From: an uncultured Gammaproteobacteria bacterium
GTDB lineage: Bacteria > Pseudomonadota > Gammaproteobacteria > Steroidobacterales > GCA-2729495
Length of the DNA stretch: 64,000 bases
Assembly (NCBI GenBank): GCA_937921935.1
Contig: CAKZWQ010000017.1
Location: 1-64,000 of the forward strand
Reading direction: 5' to 3'
The position numbers and the translations under genes are program-made. The notes below the pieces were generated by a model. It searched no databases. It worked only from the letters and a program-made list of their open reading frames with translations, and was not told the origin of the DNA. Numbering within the stretch: the stretch's first letter is position 1; each line of letters starts with the position of its first letter. Shown one piece after another: positions 33,733 through 42,495 of this stretch.

Positions 33733-36015
33733 GTGCTCACTCCCCTAATGAGACTCTTCCATGCGCGCAGGGGACCGGCCCTGTCTTTGATCATTGTCCT
33801 GTTGTTCCAGCTTGGACTTATGGCGTGCACGGATCCGGCGCCTCCCGCGCCGGAAACGGACGAGCCCCGGGCAGGAGCGCCTACCTATGTGGGTGCAGCC
33901 GTTTGCACCGACTGTCATGCCGAGCAGGCTGAGCTTTGGGGCGGGTCTCATCATCAGCTCGCCATGCAGCTGCCGACCCCCGGCTATGTCAGGGGCGATT
34001 TCGACCAGGCGCAGTTCGATCGGCAGGGTGTAGCCAGCCAGTTCCAGCGCCGCGACGACAACTATATCGTGCGCACGGAGAGCGCCAGCGGAGAACTTGC
34101 TGAGTTTCCGGTTCGGTATACCTTCGGGATAGAGCCCCTGCAGCAGTATCTGTTGCAGTTGCCTGACGGCAAGCTGCAGGCTCTGTCCCTGGCCTGGGAT
34201 AGCCGGCCGGCCGATGACGGCGGGCAGCGCTGGTTCCACGTTTATGGTGACGAAGCCATTGACCACACGGATATCCTGCACTGGACTCGGCCCAGTCAGA
34301 ACTGGGAAACCATGTGCGCGGATTGCCATTCCACGGAGCTGGTCAAGAACTACGATGTGGAGGCCGATCGCTTCGACACGCGTTTCGCCGAAATCAATGT
34401 GGCTTGTGAGGCTTGCCACGGCCCGGGCAGTGAGCACGTCGCCTGGGCCGAAAAGCCCGAAGACTCAGCTGACAAGGGCCTGCAGCTGGCGCTTGATGAG
34501 CGCGTTGATATCAGCTGGACGCTGAACCCGACCACGGGCAAGCCTCGTCGCAGTGCGCCGCGGCGGACGAGCCGGGAGATCAACACCTGTGCCGGCTGTC
34601 ATTCCCGGCGCTCGAGAATCGCTGACAGCACATGGTCCGCCGGCGAGTTTCTCAATAACTATCAGCCTGCCTTTATTCAGCCGCCCCTTTACCACGCCGA
34701 TGGTCAGGTGCTTGACGAGGTCTACGTCTACGGATCTTTCCTGCAAAGCCGCATGTATCAGCAGGGCGTAAGCTGCAGCGATTGCCACGAGCCCCATTCC
34801 CTGCAGCTGCGTGCGCCGGGTGAGCAGGTTTGTCTGCAGTGTCACGAGGCAAGTCGCTTTGCCACAGCTGAGCATCATCTGCATGAGCCGGATAGCAGCG
34901 GAGCGGATTGCATCGCCTGTCACATGCCGCCGAGTACGTTCATGCAGGTGGATGTCCGGCATGATCACAGTTTCAGAATTCCCCGGCCGGAACTCGCGGT
35001 GGAGTTTGGAACACCGATCGTGTGCCTTGACTGCCATGCTGATCAGGATGCCGAATGGGCGGTGAAAACTCTGGCCGCGGGCGGCAAGTTGCGAAACGAC
35101 AGCGCCTCGCACTGGTCCCGCCGCCTGGCAGCTGCCGAGGCCTTGCCCCTGCAGGCCCGCAATCTGCGCCTTGGCCTGGCAGCCGATGCGCTGGCGCCGA
35201 ACATCATCCGGGCTTCGGCCATGGCCCGCCTTGACCTGTCGCGGGACGCGCTGGGCGCCACCGTGGTCGGTGAGCAACTGCAAAGTAGCGATCCGCTCCT
35301 GCGCCTGGGGGCGGCCGTCGCGATGCAAACGGCCTCACCGGCGGCGCGGGTGCAGTTCGGGCCGACGATTCTGGCGGATCCCGTTAAAGCGGTCCGCCTG
35401 GCCGGTGTCATGATCATGGCGCCCCTGGGTCCGGAAGCTCTGCCACCCGAGGCACAGAAAAATTTTAATCAGGTGACCGAAGAGTATGTCGCTGCGCAGC
35501 TGGTGAATGCGGAACGGGCCCCGGCCCATACGAATATCGCGAATCTGCAGCGTCAACTTGGCCGTGAGGATCGGGCGGAACAGGCTTATCGGACAGCCAT
35601 CCGGCTGAATGCCTCTTATGTGCCGGCCTATGTGAACCTGGCGGACCTGCACCGCCAGCAGGGTGACGAGTCGGCGGCGGAACAGGTCCTGCGAGATGGT
35701 CTGGAGCAACTGCCCGAGCAGGCAGCCATCTGGCATGCCCTGGGTCTTGGCCTGGTCAGGCAGGGACGGTCGGAGGAAGCTTACGAGGCCTTGAGCATTG
35801 CTGCCGAAGGGCCGGATGCGACACCGCGTTTTGCCCTGGCCCTGGGCCTGATCATGGATGCCCAGGGTGAGGGTGTGGCCGCCCGAGCTTACCTGGAAGC
35901 GTCCCTGCAACGCTTCCCGGACGACCCGGGCCTGATCGCCGCTCTGGCTAATCTGTATCAGCGCAGCGGCCAGACTGAAAAGGCGCTGGAGTTCGGCGGT
36001 CGGCTGCAGCCCTGA
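33733..36015 (+). CDS. Octaheme cytochrome c lipoprotein with TPR domain
   Basis: 760 residues from GTG (ATG at 33748 possible). A leader ends in the lipobox LMAC (about residues 29-32). Eight CXXCH heme sites follow in the first 440 residues: CTDCH, CADCH, CEACH, CAGCH, CSDCH, CLQCH, CIACH and CLDCH. This half resembles the cytochrome c554-like multiheme family. A HEAT-like stretch (about 440-580) and TPR units (about 590-755, with AYVNLADLHRQQGDESAAEQVL and similar) make up the rest. It is probably an envelope electron carrier whose TPR part binds partners. It begins 36 bp behind the ExbB-TonB fusion, on the same strand. Confidence 0.88.
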   Translation: MLTPLMRLFHARRGPALSLIIVLLFQLGLMACTDPAPPAPETDEPRAGAPTYVGAAVCTDCHAEQAELWGGSHHQLAMQLPTPGYVRGDFDQAQFDRQGVASQFQRRDDNYIVRTESASGELAEFPVRYTFGIEPLQQYLLQLPDGKLQALSLAWDSRPADDGGQRWFHVYGDEAIDHTDILHWTRPSQNWETMCADCHSTELVKNYDVEADRFDTRFAEINVACEACHGPGSEHVAWAEKPEDSADKGLQLALDERVDISWTLNPTTGKPRRSAPRRTSREINTCAGCHSRRSRIADSTWSAGEFLNNYQPAFIQPPLYHADGQVLDEVYVYGSFLQSRMYQQGVSCSDCHEPHSLQLRAPGEQVCLQCHEASRFATAEHHLHEPDSSGADCIACHMPPSTFMQVDVRHDHSFRIPRPELAVEFGTPIVCLDCHADQDAEWAVKTLAAGGKLRNDSASHWSRRLAAAEALPLQARNLRLGLAADALAPNIIRASAMARLDLSRDALGATVVGEQLQSSDPLLRLGAAVAMQTASPAARVQFGPTILADPVKAVRLAGVMIMAPLGPEALPPEAQKNFNQVTEEYVAAQLVNAERAPAHTNIANLQRQLGREDRAEQAYRTAIRLNASYVPAYVNLADLHRQQGDESAAEQVLRDGLEQLPEQAAIWHALGLGLVRQGRSEEAYEALSIAAEGPDATPRFALALGLIMDAQGEGVAARAYLEASLQRFPDDPGLIAALANLYQRSGQTEKALEFGGRLQP

Positions 36016-36028
36016 AGATTAGCTGGTC

Positions 36029-36595
36029 TTACTGAATCCCTGCCTGGTGCGGGTACTCCTGGAAAATCAGCGGCACGACCCGGTTAACTGCACCCTCGAT
36101 GTCATCGAGAGTTGATTGCCGGATGCGCCCTTCCGCAACGCCTTCCCAGACCAGTTGTTTGCGAGCAGCATCAACGACGTCGATGCTCAGGGTGCCCTGG
36201 GTGTACTGGGTCACAGTGGTTTCATAACCACCACCCCAGCCCCCGTAGTACCCGCGGCGATAGCCGTAGTATCCGCCGCCAGCCGTGGGTGTTGACCTCG
36301 ACTGGATCTTTTCCTGGGTGTTCACATAGAAATTCACCAGCAGCTTGGGATTTTCCTCTGAGTACGCGTAACCGCGTGCCTGCATTTCCCGGGTAATCGC
36401 TTCTTTCAGGTACTGCACCAGGAAACTCTGGTAGCCGAGGTCTTCACTTTCCAGCTCGGGTACGAAAGCAAAAGAGTCGTACTGCGCAAAGTTGGTGCCC
36501 GGATCCTCGTTGGACCGAATCGTCGGTCCGGTGGCGCAACCTGCCAGCAGAAGCACTAGCAGGGCATATAGCGGGATGGCATAGGGCAGGCGCAT
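36029..36595 (-). CDS. DUF4136 lipoprotein
   Basis: 188 residues. Lipobox LLAGC at about 14-18 (VLLLAGCATGP). The DUF4136 pattern follows: YDSFAFVPE, IRQSTLDDIEGAVNRVVPLIFQEYP at the C-end, KLLVNFYV and a Gly/Tyr-rich loop (YYGYRRGYYGG). The start at 36595 follows GGAG by 8 bases. Family members are outer-membrane-linked lipoproteins of unknown function. Confidence 0.88.
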   Translation of the reverse strand: MRLPYAIPLYALLVLLLAGCATGPTIRSNEDPGTNFAQYDSFAFVPELESEDLGYQSFLVQYLKEAITREMQARGYAYSEENPKLLVNFYVNTQEKIQSRSTPTAGGGYYGYRRGYYGGWGGGYETTVTQYTQGTLSIDVVDAARKQLVWEGVAEGRIRQSTLDDIEGAVNRVVPLIFQEYPHQAGIQ

Positions 36596-36775
36596 AGGAC
36601 AACTCCGGACAGGTTCAGAGCCCAAGAATAATCAGGCCCCGGCCCCATTTCCAGCTGCTCTTGCCTCGGTGTCATTGTCCGCGCGTCGGTATACCCGGCA
36701 TCAGACTTGAAAGCCTTGCTATGGCTCGGCGATGCTTGGGCAACGTTTAAAAACCGCATAGTGAGGATCACCGCG

Positions 36776-38437
36776 ATGACCCGGCAAAAAGACCAGACAT
36801 ACAAGCTGGACCGCAGAGAACTGATGGCTATGGTGGCGACCCTCACCGGCGCGGGCGCGACGAGCGCGGCCATGGCCGGCAATGGTTCCACAGCGGCCAG
36901 TCTTTCGGCCGCGAGCCACTCCCGGGACTACAAGTCCATGTTTCCCCATGACAGCTTCCGTGACTATATGGCTGACCTGGAACGGAGGGGTCTGGTGATG
37001 CGCGTCAAGCGCATGGATCAAGATCAGTATGAACTCACCGCAGCCGCCTATCGTTTGATGGATTGCATCGGTATGTACGAGGCGCCCGCCATCTTGGCCG
37101 AAGAGGTCAAGATCGACGGCAAGTGGGTCAAAGGCCCGGTCATCATTAATCACATGGGTCACTGGGATACCGAAGCCATATCCCTGGGGCTTGAGCCCGT
37201 GCCGCATCATGGCAGCCAGACTTATCGCAAGGCCATGAAGCATGTCATGGACCTGGTCGAGGAAAACGGCGGCAAGGTACCGGAGATCCCACCCGTTGAA
37301 GTTCCCCGCGACCAGGCGCCCGTCAAGGAACTTGTTTTCACGGGCGACGACATCAACATCCTGGATTTCCCCTTTGTGATTTCCAACCCTGCAGATTCCG
37401 GTCGCTATGTGAATACCGGTTCCGTCTTTACCGAAGACGTTGAGCTGGGCAAGAACTTCGGTACCTACCGCTGCGAGATCAAGGGTCCGCGCAAGATTGG
37501 TGTGAATCCGGAGCCTGGTCAGGGCGCCTGGAGAATGTTTATGGCCAAGAAGGAGCGGGGCGAGAAAGAAGCTGTCTGTTCCATCGTCCTTGGCCAGGAT
37601 CCTATGGTCTGGGTGCTCAGCAGCTCGGCCATCAACAAGGGCGGCAAGGCTGATGAACTCGCGCTAGCCGGCGGGCTGCGCGGCAAGCCGGTGGAAGTCG
37701 TGAAGTCGGAAACCAACGACATGATGGTGCCTGCCAACGCCGAGATGGTCATCGAAGGCATCGTCCCCCTGGATGAACCCATGGAGCCGGAAGGTCCCTT
37801 CGGTGAGATGTACGGTTACCTGGGCCTGAAGAAGAGTGAAAACTTCTTTATGAATATTACGGCCATTACCTGCCGGCCCCAGCCGTGGATTCTGAATCAG
37901 TTTACCGGTGTGACCCGCGGTTTCGTGACGGCGCCACTTGAGGGCATTTCCCTGTTGCGCCTGCGTAAGCTGGCGCCGCAGATAGTGGACTTCCATTCGC
38001 CGGTGGAGGCCACTGGTCTGGCTTTCGTGAGTATCAAGAAAGACAAGCCGGGTCAGGCTCTTAAGATAGGCGAGCGGCTTGCGAAAATTGTCCCGATCTC
38101 AAAAATTGTTATCGTGGTTGACGATGATCTGGACGTTTATGACCGCACGCAGATGATGTTCGCCATGGGTTCGCGCTGGCAGCCCTTTACGGCTAGCAAG
38201 ATTCTGGAGTCGGCCCGAGGGATGCCCCTGGATCCCAGTTCCCCGGATCGTCCCATGAGCAGCAAGATTATTATTGATGCGACCCGCCAGTGGCCTGAGG
38301 AGGGCGGGCCGGAGATATATCCGGAGTTGAATCGCACGCTGCTGAAAGAACTGGCACCGGAAGCCTTTCCTAATTTCGATAAGGACTGGGGCGATATGTT
38401 GATGAAGTGGGAGAAGTTGCGGGCCAAGCGTATCTAG
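36776..38437 (+). CDS. UbiD-family decarboxylase with Tat-like leader
   Basis: 553 residues. UbiD enzymes use prenylated FMN to remove or add carboxyl groups on aromatic or unsaturated acids. Signatures: NFGTYRCEIKG (prFMN/metal site Asn and Arg), EPEGPFGEMYGYLG (paired catalytic Glu), KIVIVVDDDLDVYD near the C-terminus. The N-terminus reads DRRELMAMVATLTGAGATSAAMAG, a twin-arginine pair with an Ala-rich hydrophobic stretch, which is unusual because UbiD is cytoplasmic. At the place where most UbiD proteins have PGRH with the metal-ligand His, this one has PGQGAW. GAGG lies 9 bases before the ATG at 36776. No ubiX is nearby. The substrate is unknown. Confidence 0.85.
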   Translation: MTRQKDQTYKLDRRELMAMVATLTGAGATSAAMAGNGSTAASLSAASHSRDYKSMFPHDSFRDYMADLERRGLVMRVKRMDQDQYELTAAAYRLMDCIGMYEAPAILAEEVKIDGKWVKGPVIINHMGHWDTEAISLGLEPVPHHGSQTYRKAMKHVMDLVEENGGKVPEIPPVEVPRDQAPVKELVFTGDDINILDFPFVISNPADSGRYVNTGSVFTEDVELGKNFGTYRCEIKGPRKIGVNPEPGQGAWRMFMAKKERGEKEAVCSIVLGQDPMVWVLSSSAINKGGKADELALAGGLRGKPVEVVKSETNDMMVPANAEMVIEGIVPLDEPMEPEGPFGEMYGYLGLKKSENFFMNITAITCRPQPWILNQFTGVTRGFVTAPLEGISLLRLRKLAPQIVDFHSPVEATGLAFVSIKKDKPGQALKIGERLAKIVPISKIVIVVDDDLDVYDRTQMMFAMGSRWQPFTASKILESARGMPLDPSSPDRPMSSKIIIDATRQWPEEGGPEIYPELNRTLLKELAPEAFPNFDKDWGDMLMKWEKLRAKRI

Positions 38438-41400
38438 CTATTTCTTCTTTTCTTTACCGTTGGCTTTCGCAAAGCGCTTTTCGGATTCTTCCAGCACGCG
38501 GCCACAGGGGTCGGGTGAACGCCAGGCGGCGTTGAAGGCTGCCTGGGCGATCAGGGACAGCCCCGCGGTGAAAAATGCCGCGCCGCCGGTAAGCGCGGCA
38601 CCGCTCTTATCCAGGGCCACCGCCGGTTCCGCCAGTGTTCCGCCGATACGTACGAAGGGGTTCACGATACTGCCGGCACTGATACCGACTCCCCGGCGCG
38701 GCTTGCTGTTGAAGCTAAGGTCGATTTGCTCGTTGCGCAAATTGATGTCGCCACGGCTGAGAATATTCAGCTTGTCCGTTTGTACGACCACCGACGGGTA
38801 AGATTCCATTTTTCCGTCTTTAATCCTGAAAGGGAAGACGGCGCAAGAAATTTCTGTATAGGGATCGTCCTGGGCTGGCGCATTGACAGTACTGGCAATA
38901 TTGCTCAGCAGGTCTCCGAAGAGAAAGCCCTTGGTTTTCGCCTTAAGTACCCTGCCGCTTGTCGTATTTAGTCGACCGGTCCCGTTAAGGTTGCCGGCAA
39001 TCTCTCGCACGGTCTTGCCACTGGCCGTCAGATTGATAAGCCAGTCCCCTTTCGGCATAAATTCCAATTCCTGTGGACCGCTTGTAAATAGTTCAGAGAT
39101 CAGATCTGTTGCTTCGAGCCTGAAGCTCAGGTCGGCGCCGGTTGGCGTTGGCTGTAAACGGAAACTTGCATCCAAAGTGCCTGACTGGCCTTCAAAGCGC
39201 CAAGGTTCAACCTTCAAGGCGCCATCTTCGAGTATAAAACGGGCGTAGGCGTTCCTTACGTCGCGATTATCACGGAGGATTTCGTCGGCCGCGATGGAGA
39301 TATCCAGATTGAATCGGCGCATCGCCTCAAGGGGTAGCGCCCAGTCGGGAATCAGGCGTCCGTCGTTTCGTTCAGCCGCCTCTGTTGCGGCCTTGTCTTC
39401 CAGAACTTCTGTCCGGAGCGGCTCGAGAGCCCAGCTTATATCGAGCAATTGGGAGGTGAGTTTGGCATCCAGGCGGGGTGGTGAACCCGGGGTATAAGTG
39501 ACCTCACCTGCCAGGTCACCCTTATTCGTTTTGGCCAGAAAATTATCCAGCCGGACTACGTTGTTTTTTCTCTCCAACGTGGCACTGAGTTGCAACTGGC
39601 GTCCCGGAAATAACTGGACGCCGAACAGCGTGCCGATATCGGCCATTTCAGGAGAAACGGCATTGATCTGGAGGGAGCCGCTACCTTGCCTGACATTTCC
39701 CTGGATACTGATGTCCGTCCCGCCAATTTTGATGGCGCCGTTCTGGATATCCCAGCGCTCTTCATTCAGCGTGCCGCGCGCGTCGATAACAAAGGGCTGG
39801 GCGCCAAACGCCACCTCATAGCGACCTTCCCAGAAGGCCGACACATCCGGGCCTTCAATCTCAATGTCAAAATTCACCGCCAGCGGCTCCACTGGCAGGG
39901 ATAGCTCTCCGTCCACTTTGCCCGTGGCGCCGGCGATATCAATGCTGGATTCCGACACACGAATGCCGGTGCCCATGCGCTGCACCCTTCCTGATACCTG
40001 GAAGGGTCCGCTCGGTAGGTTGATATCGTCAACCAGAAAGGCCATGCGCTCCAGTTCTGGCCCCTTCAGGCTTATCCGCAGATCGCTGCCCCGGAACGCT
40101 TCGTCCCGGCCTACCTGTCCTGAGAGTGTAAAATCTGCCTTGCCAATAGTTCCGTCAACGCCGGTCAGCACGAAGTCGGCCGGGCGTATCTGGAGTTTGC
40201 CGCGGGCCTCGATTTGCCGCGCAGGAAAGTTCACGGGCAATCCCGCAGCTGTCACCAGATTCCTGACATCCAGGCCACTGAGTTGCCAGTCCAGTTGCGT
40301 GCCTTTTTGCAGTGGCTGTTCCCCGAGGGTCCCTGACACCAGTAACCGAGTCTCGGTGGCAACGAGCCCGGAGCCTTCTTTTACCCGGAACCCTCCCTCT
40401 TCCAGGGACACGACGTCGAAATTCAAATTGAATGGCTGCTCCTTCAGGCCAGGTAATCCAATCAGTTCGCCAAAACGATTCAGGTTCTTGCCATCACCCC
40501 GAAATCTGGCCTGCGTGCCAGCATATTCTCTTCCGGTACCCAGGGTTCCTGAGGCAGCGGCCTTGCCAAGTTCGGTCCGGATCCAGGCGCGGAATTCGTC
40601 CTGGCCCGATTCTCCCCTTTCAAGTTCTGCTTCCAGTGCGAATGTACCTTTGGCGACTCCTGGCAGTCCGACAAGTTTCCTAAAACTCGCAACATCCTCA
40701 CCCTTGACTGATAACTCAAGATTTGAGTTGTTCAGCGATGGAAAACTATTCATATCCCCGCTTAGCTGAAACAGGAATTTGCCTACGGTCAGGTCCAGCT
40801 CCCGGATATCAAGCTTCTTGTCATTGCGGGAGACGTTGCCGGAAAACTTGAACGGCTCTTCCGGAAGTCCTTTTATTCCGAGCAGTGCAATGGCAGCTTT
40901 CAGGTTGGGGCCGCCACCGCTGGCGACGAGCTTCAGCCCGTCCAGGTTAACCAGGTCGCTGACGCTGCCCCTCAGATCCAGGTTGGTTCGGCCCCAGCGC
41001 CCGCCCGCAGTGATCTCAACACCCGTGTCCGCAGGCAGTACCTGGAATGTCAGCTTGATATCGCCGTTAACTTTGCGATCCAGGCCAAACATGTCAGCCA
41101 CCTCGTTCGCATCCGGCGCATCAAGCTGCAGGCTTAACTCCGGCTGCTGTGGTGCGGAGAGATCATCAATCATCCCCACGCCCTCTATTTTCAGCGTGCC
41201 GACGTCGGCCTCAATCGCAAAGCGAATGTCCGTGCCATCCAGGAGATTTTTGAATGGGCCGAGTTCGCCTTTGGCTGTAATGTCGCGATTGGCCTGTTTA
41301 CCTGCAAGCTTGATATCCAGCAGGCCGTCACTGTTCTCCGTCTGCACCAGTTGATCGATGACCAGCGGCACATCGGCGAAGCCTGAACGCTGAATATTCA

Positions 41401-41845
41401 ACTGGGTGGCGCTGACTTCCAGTTGCCTGATTCGGAAGTTTGCACCGCTGCTGTCAGCCTCATCGTCGGTGAAATCCCAGTTTTGCCGGCCCTGTTCATC
41501 GCTGATCAGGTCGCCCTTGAGTTGCTTGATGACCAGTTCCTCAAGCATAAACGGCGCGTCCCCCGGGATTGTCCAGGGGTCTATAGCGGCTTCAATAAAG
41601 CCCGCGGTGGCCATATCGGGTGCGCCGACCCAGTCCGGGTTGGCCAGGCGCACGGAGGTCGCGGTCAGTCGCAGGGGGATGCCCAGCTCGGCGGAAAATT
41701 CGCCTTCGACCACGACCGCGCGGCCCAGCTGGGTGCTCAGCCAACGCTCGGTGAATTTCTTTATATTGGCATCCGTCAACAGGGCGGTCGCGAGTGCCCC
41801 AACGCTGACGATCAGCAGCACCAGCCCCAGCAGAAACTTCTTCAT
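38438..41845 (-). CDS. Large AsmA-like protein
   Basis: 1135 residues. One N-terminal membrane anchor (about 4-22, KKFLLGLVLLIVSVGALAT) precedes a long, repetitive beta-rich periplasmic part with many short repeats (ADFTLSGQVG, VSGTLGEQPL, ISIQGNVRQGSGSLQI). The C-terminal section carries the AsmA_2/DUF3971-type region: LNGTGRLNTTSGRVLKAK, NLRNEQIDLSFNSKPRRGVGISAGSIVNPFVRIGGTL. AsmA-like proteins of this shape form long hydrophobic grooves and move phospholipid between inner and outer membranes. It is nearly twice the size of E. coli AsmA (617). Its stop abuts the stop of the UbiD gene with no gap. Confidence 0.88.
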   Translation of the reverse strand: MKKFLLGLVLLIVSVGALATALLTDANIKKFTERWLSTQLGRAVVVEGEFSAELGIPLRLTATSVRLANPDWVGAPDMATAGFIEAAIDPWTIPGDAPFMLEELVIKQLKGDLISDEQGRQNWDFTDDEADSSGANFRIRQLEVSATQLNIQRSGFADVPLVIDQLVQTENSDGLLDIKLAGKQANRDITAKGELGPFKNLLDGTDIRFAIEADVGTLKIEGVGMIDDLSAPQQPELSLQLDAPDANEVADMFGLDRKVNGDIKLTFQVLPADTGVEITAGGRWGRTNLDLRGSVSDLVNLDGLKLVASGGGPNLKAAIALLGIKGLPEEPFKFSGNVSRNDKKLDIRELDLTVGKFLFQLSGDMNSFPSLNNSNLELSVKGEDVASFRKLVGLPGVAKGTFALEAELERGESGQDEFRAWIRTELGKAAASGTLGTGREYAGTQARFRGDGKNLNRFGELIGLPGLKEQPFNLNFDVVSLEEGGFRVKEGSGLVATETRLLVSGTLGEQPLQKGTQLDWQLSGLDVRNLVTAAGLPVNFPARQIEARGKLQIRPADFVLTGVDGTIGKADFTLSGQVGRDEAFRGSDLRISLKGPELERMAFLVDDINLPSGPFQVSGRVQRMGTGIRVSESSIDIAGATGKVDGELSLPVEPLAVNFDIEIEGPDVSAFWEGRYEVAFGAQPFVIDARGTLNEERWDIQNGAIKIGGTDISIQGNVRQGSGSLQINAVSPEMADIGTLFGVQLFPGRQLQLSATLERKNNVVRLDNFLAKTNKGDLAGEVTYTPGSPPRLDAKLTSQLLDISWALEPLRTEVLEDKAATEAAERNDGRLIPDWALPLEAMRRFNLDISIAADEILRDNRDVRNAYARFILEDGALKVEPWRFEGQSGTLDASFRLQPTPTGADLSFRLEATDLISELFTSGPQELEFMPKGDWLINLTASGKTVREIAGNLNGTGRLNTTSGRVLKAKTKGFLFGDLLSNIASTVNAPAQDDPYTEISCAVFPFRIKDGKMESYPSVVVQTDKLNILSRGDINLRNEQIDLSFNSKPRRGVGISAGSIVNPFVRIGGTLAEPAVALDKSGAALTGGAAFFTAGLSLIAQAAFNAAWRSPDPCGRVLEESEKRFAKANGKEKKK

Positions 41846-41957
41846 CGCGCGGTATACCTGTTCACGTCATCCTGTTGCGGGTTGAAGACTGGTTCGCAGG
41901 CTGCTGGGCCAGCTTTACCGGTCTCGCTTGGAGGGCGAATGCCTTGCCAGACAGCCT

Positions 41958-41996
41958 CAGCCAGGGAGCAAGCTCCCGCTCCCTCGGCGAGCCTCA
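41958..41996. repeat. REP-like palindrome
   Basis: GGGAGC (41964-41969) can pair with GCTCCC at 41972-41977 or at 41978-41983. On the minus strand it reads GCGGGAGCTTGCTCCC, the core of well-known Pseudomonas REP sequences. It lies in the intergenic region upstream of the AsmA-like gene. Only this copy was noticed. Confidence 0.4.
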
Positions 41997-42159
41997 CAGC
42001 CGCAGATCGCCATGGCCCGGCTTTTTTCATGCTACGAGCGCCCTGAAGACCCCGGAATTCGGCGAGTCCGGTCCTGTTGTTCCTGATTGGCGCATGCCCA
42101 GTCCTGTAGCTAGATTTATTCGACTTGGGGCAGCATAGATTAGGGGAGGAACCTTGGAC

Positions 42160-42480
42160 ATGAAAGCATCAATTGGCAGTTGACTGGTAGTTTTTGGTAT
42201 GGGTTTGATGCCAGGACCTTACCTCGCATTGCCTCTTGACGATATTCCGGCGCAATCAGGCTTCGGTGGCACAGTCGCGCTGCCTGTACAACTGGCGCAA
42301 GTCAGCTGAGGTAATTTTCTCGCCCTTTGTCGGTTGTACCAATAAAGAAGTGGATAGTAATTCAATCAAGACTGACGGGGTCTACGTTGGCCTGGATGCC
42401 GGTTATCAAACCAAGGCCTGGGGGCTATCCGGGCGCATCAAGGGCGGCACTAGCGATGCAGACTCTGCGACCCCGGCTTT
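42160..42480 (+). pseudogene. Remnant of an outer-membrane beta-barrel gene (DUF2860-like?)
   Basis: GGGGAGGAA lies 10 bases before the ATG at 42160. The frame reads MKASIGS, TGA, then LVVFGMGLMPGPYLALPLDD and IPAQSGFGGTVALPVQLAQVS, then a second TGA: a signal peptide and mature start with two stops, the first probably a mutated Trp codon. In the next frame (+1) the region 42362-42450 reads TDGVYVGLDAGYQTKAWGLS and GRIKGGTSDAD, like a late barrel strand. Most of the middle is missing. The LDDIPAQSGFGG start resembles DUF2860-type proteins. The rest of 41846-42159 holds only the REP-like repeat. Confidence 0.5.
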
Positions 42481-42495
42481 TTTGTCAGTCAGCTC

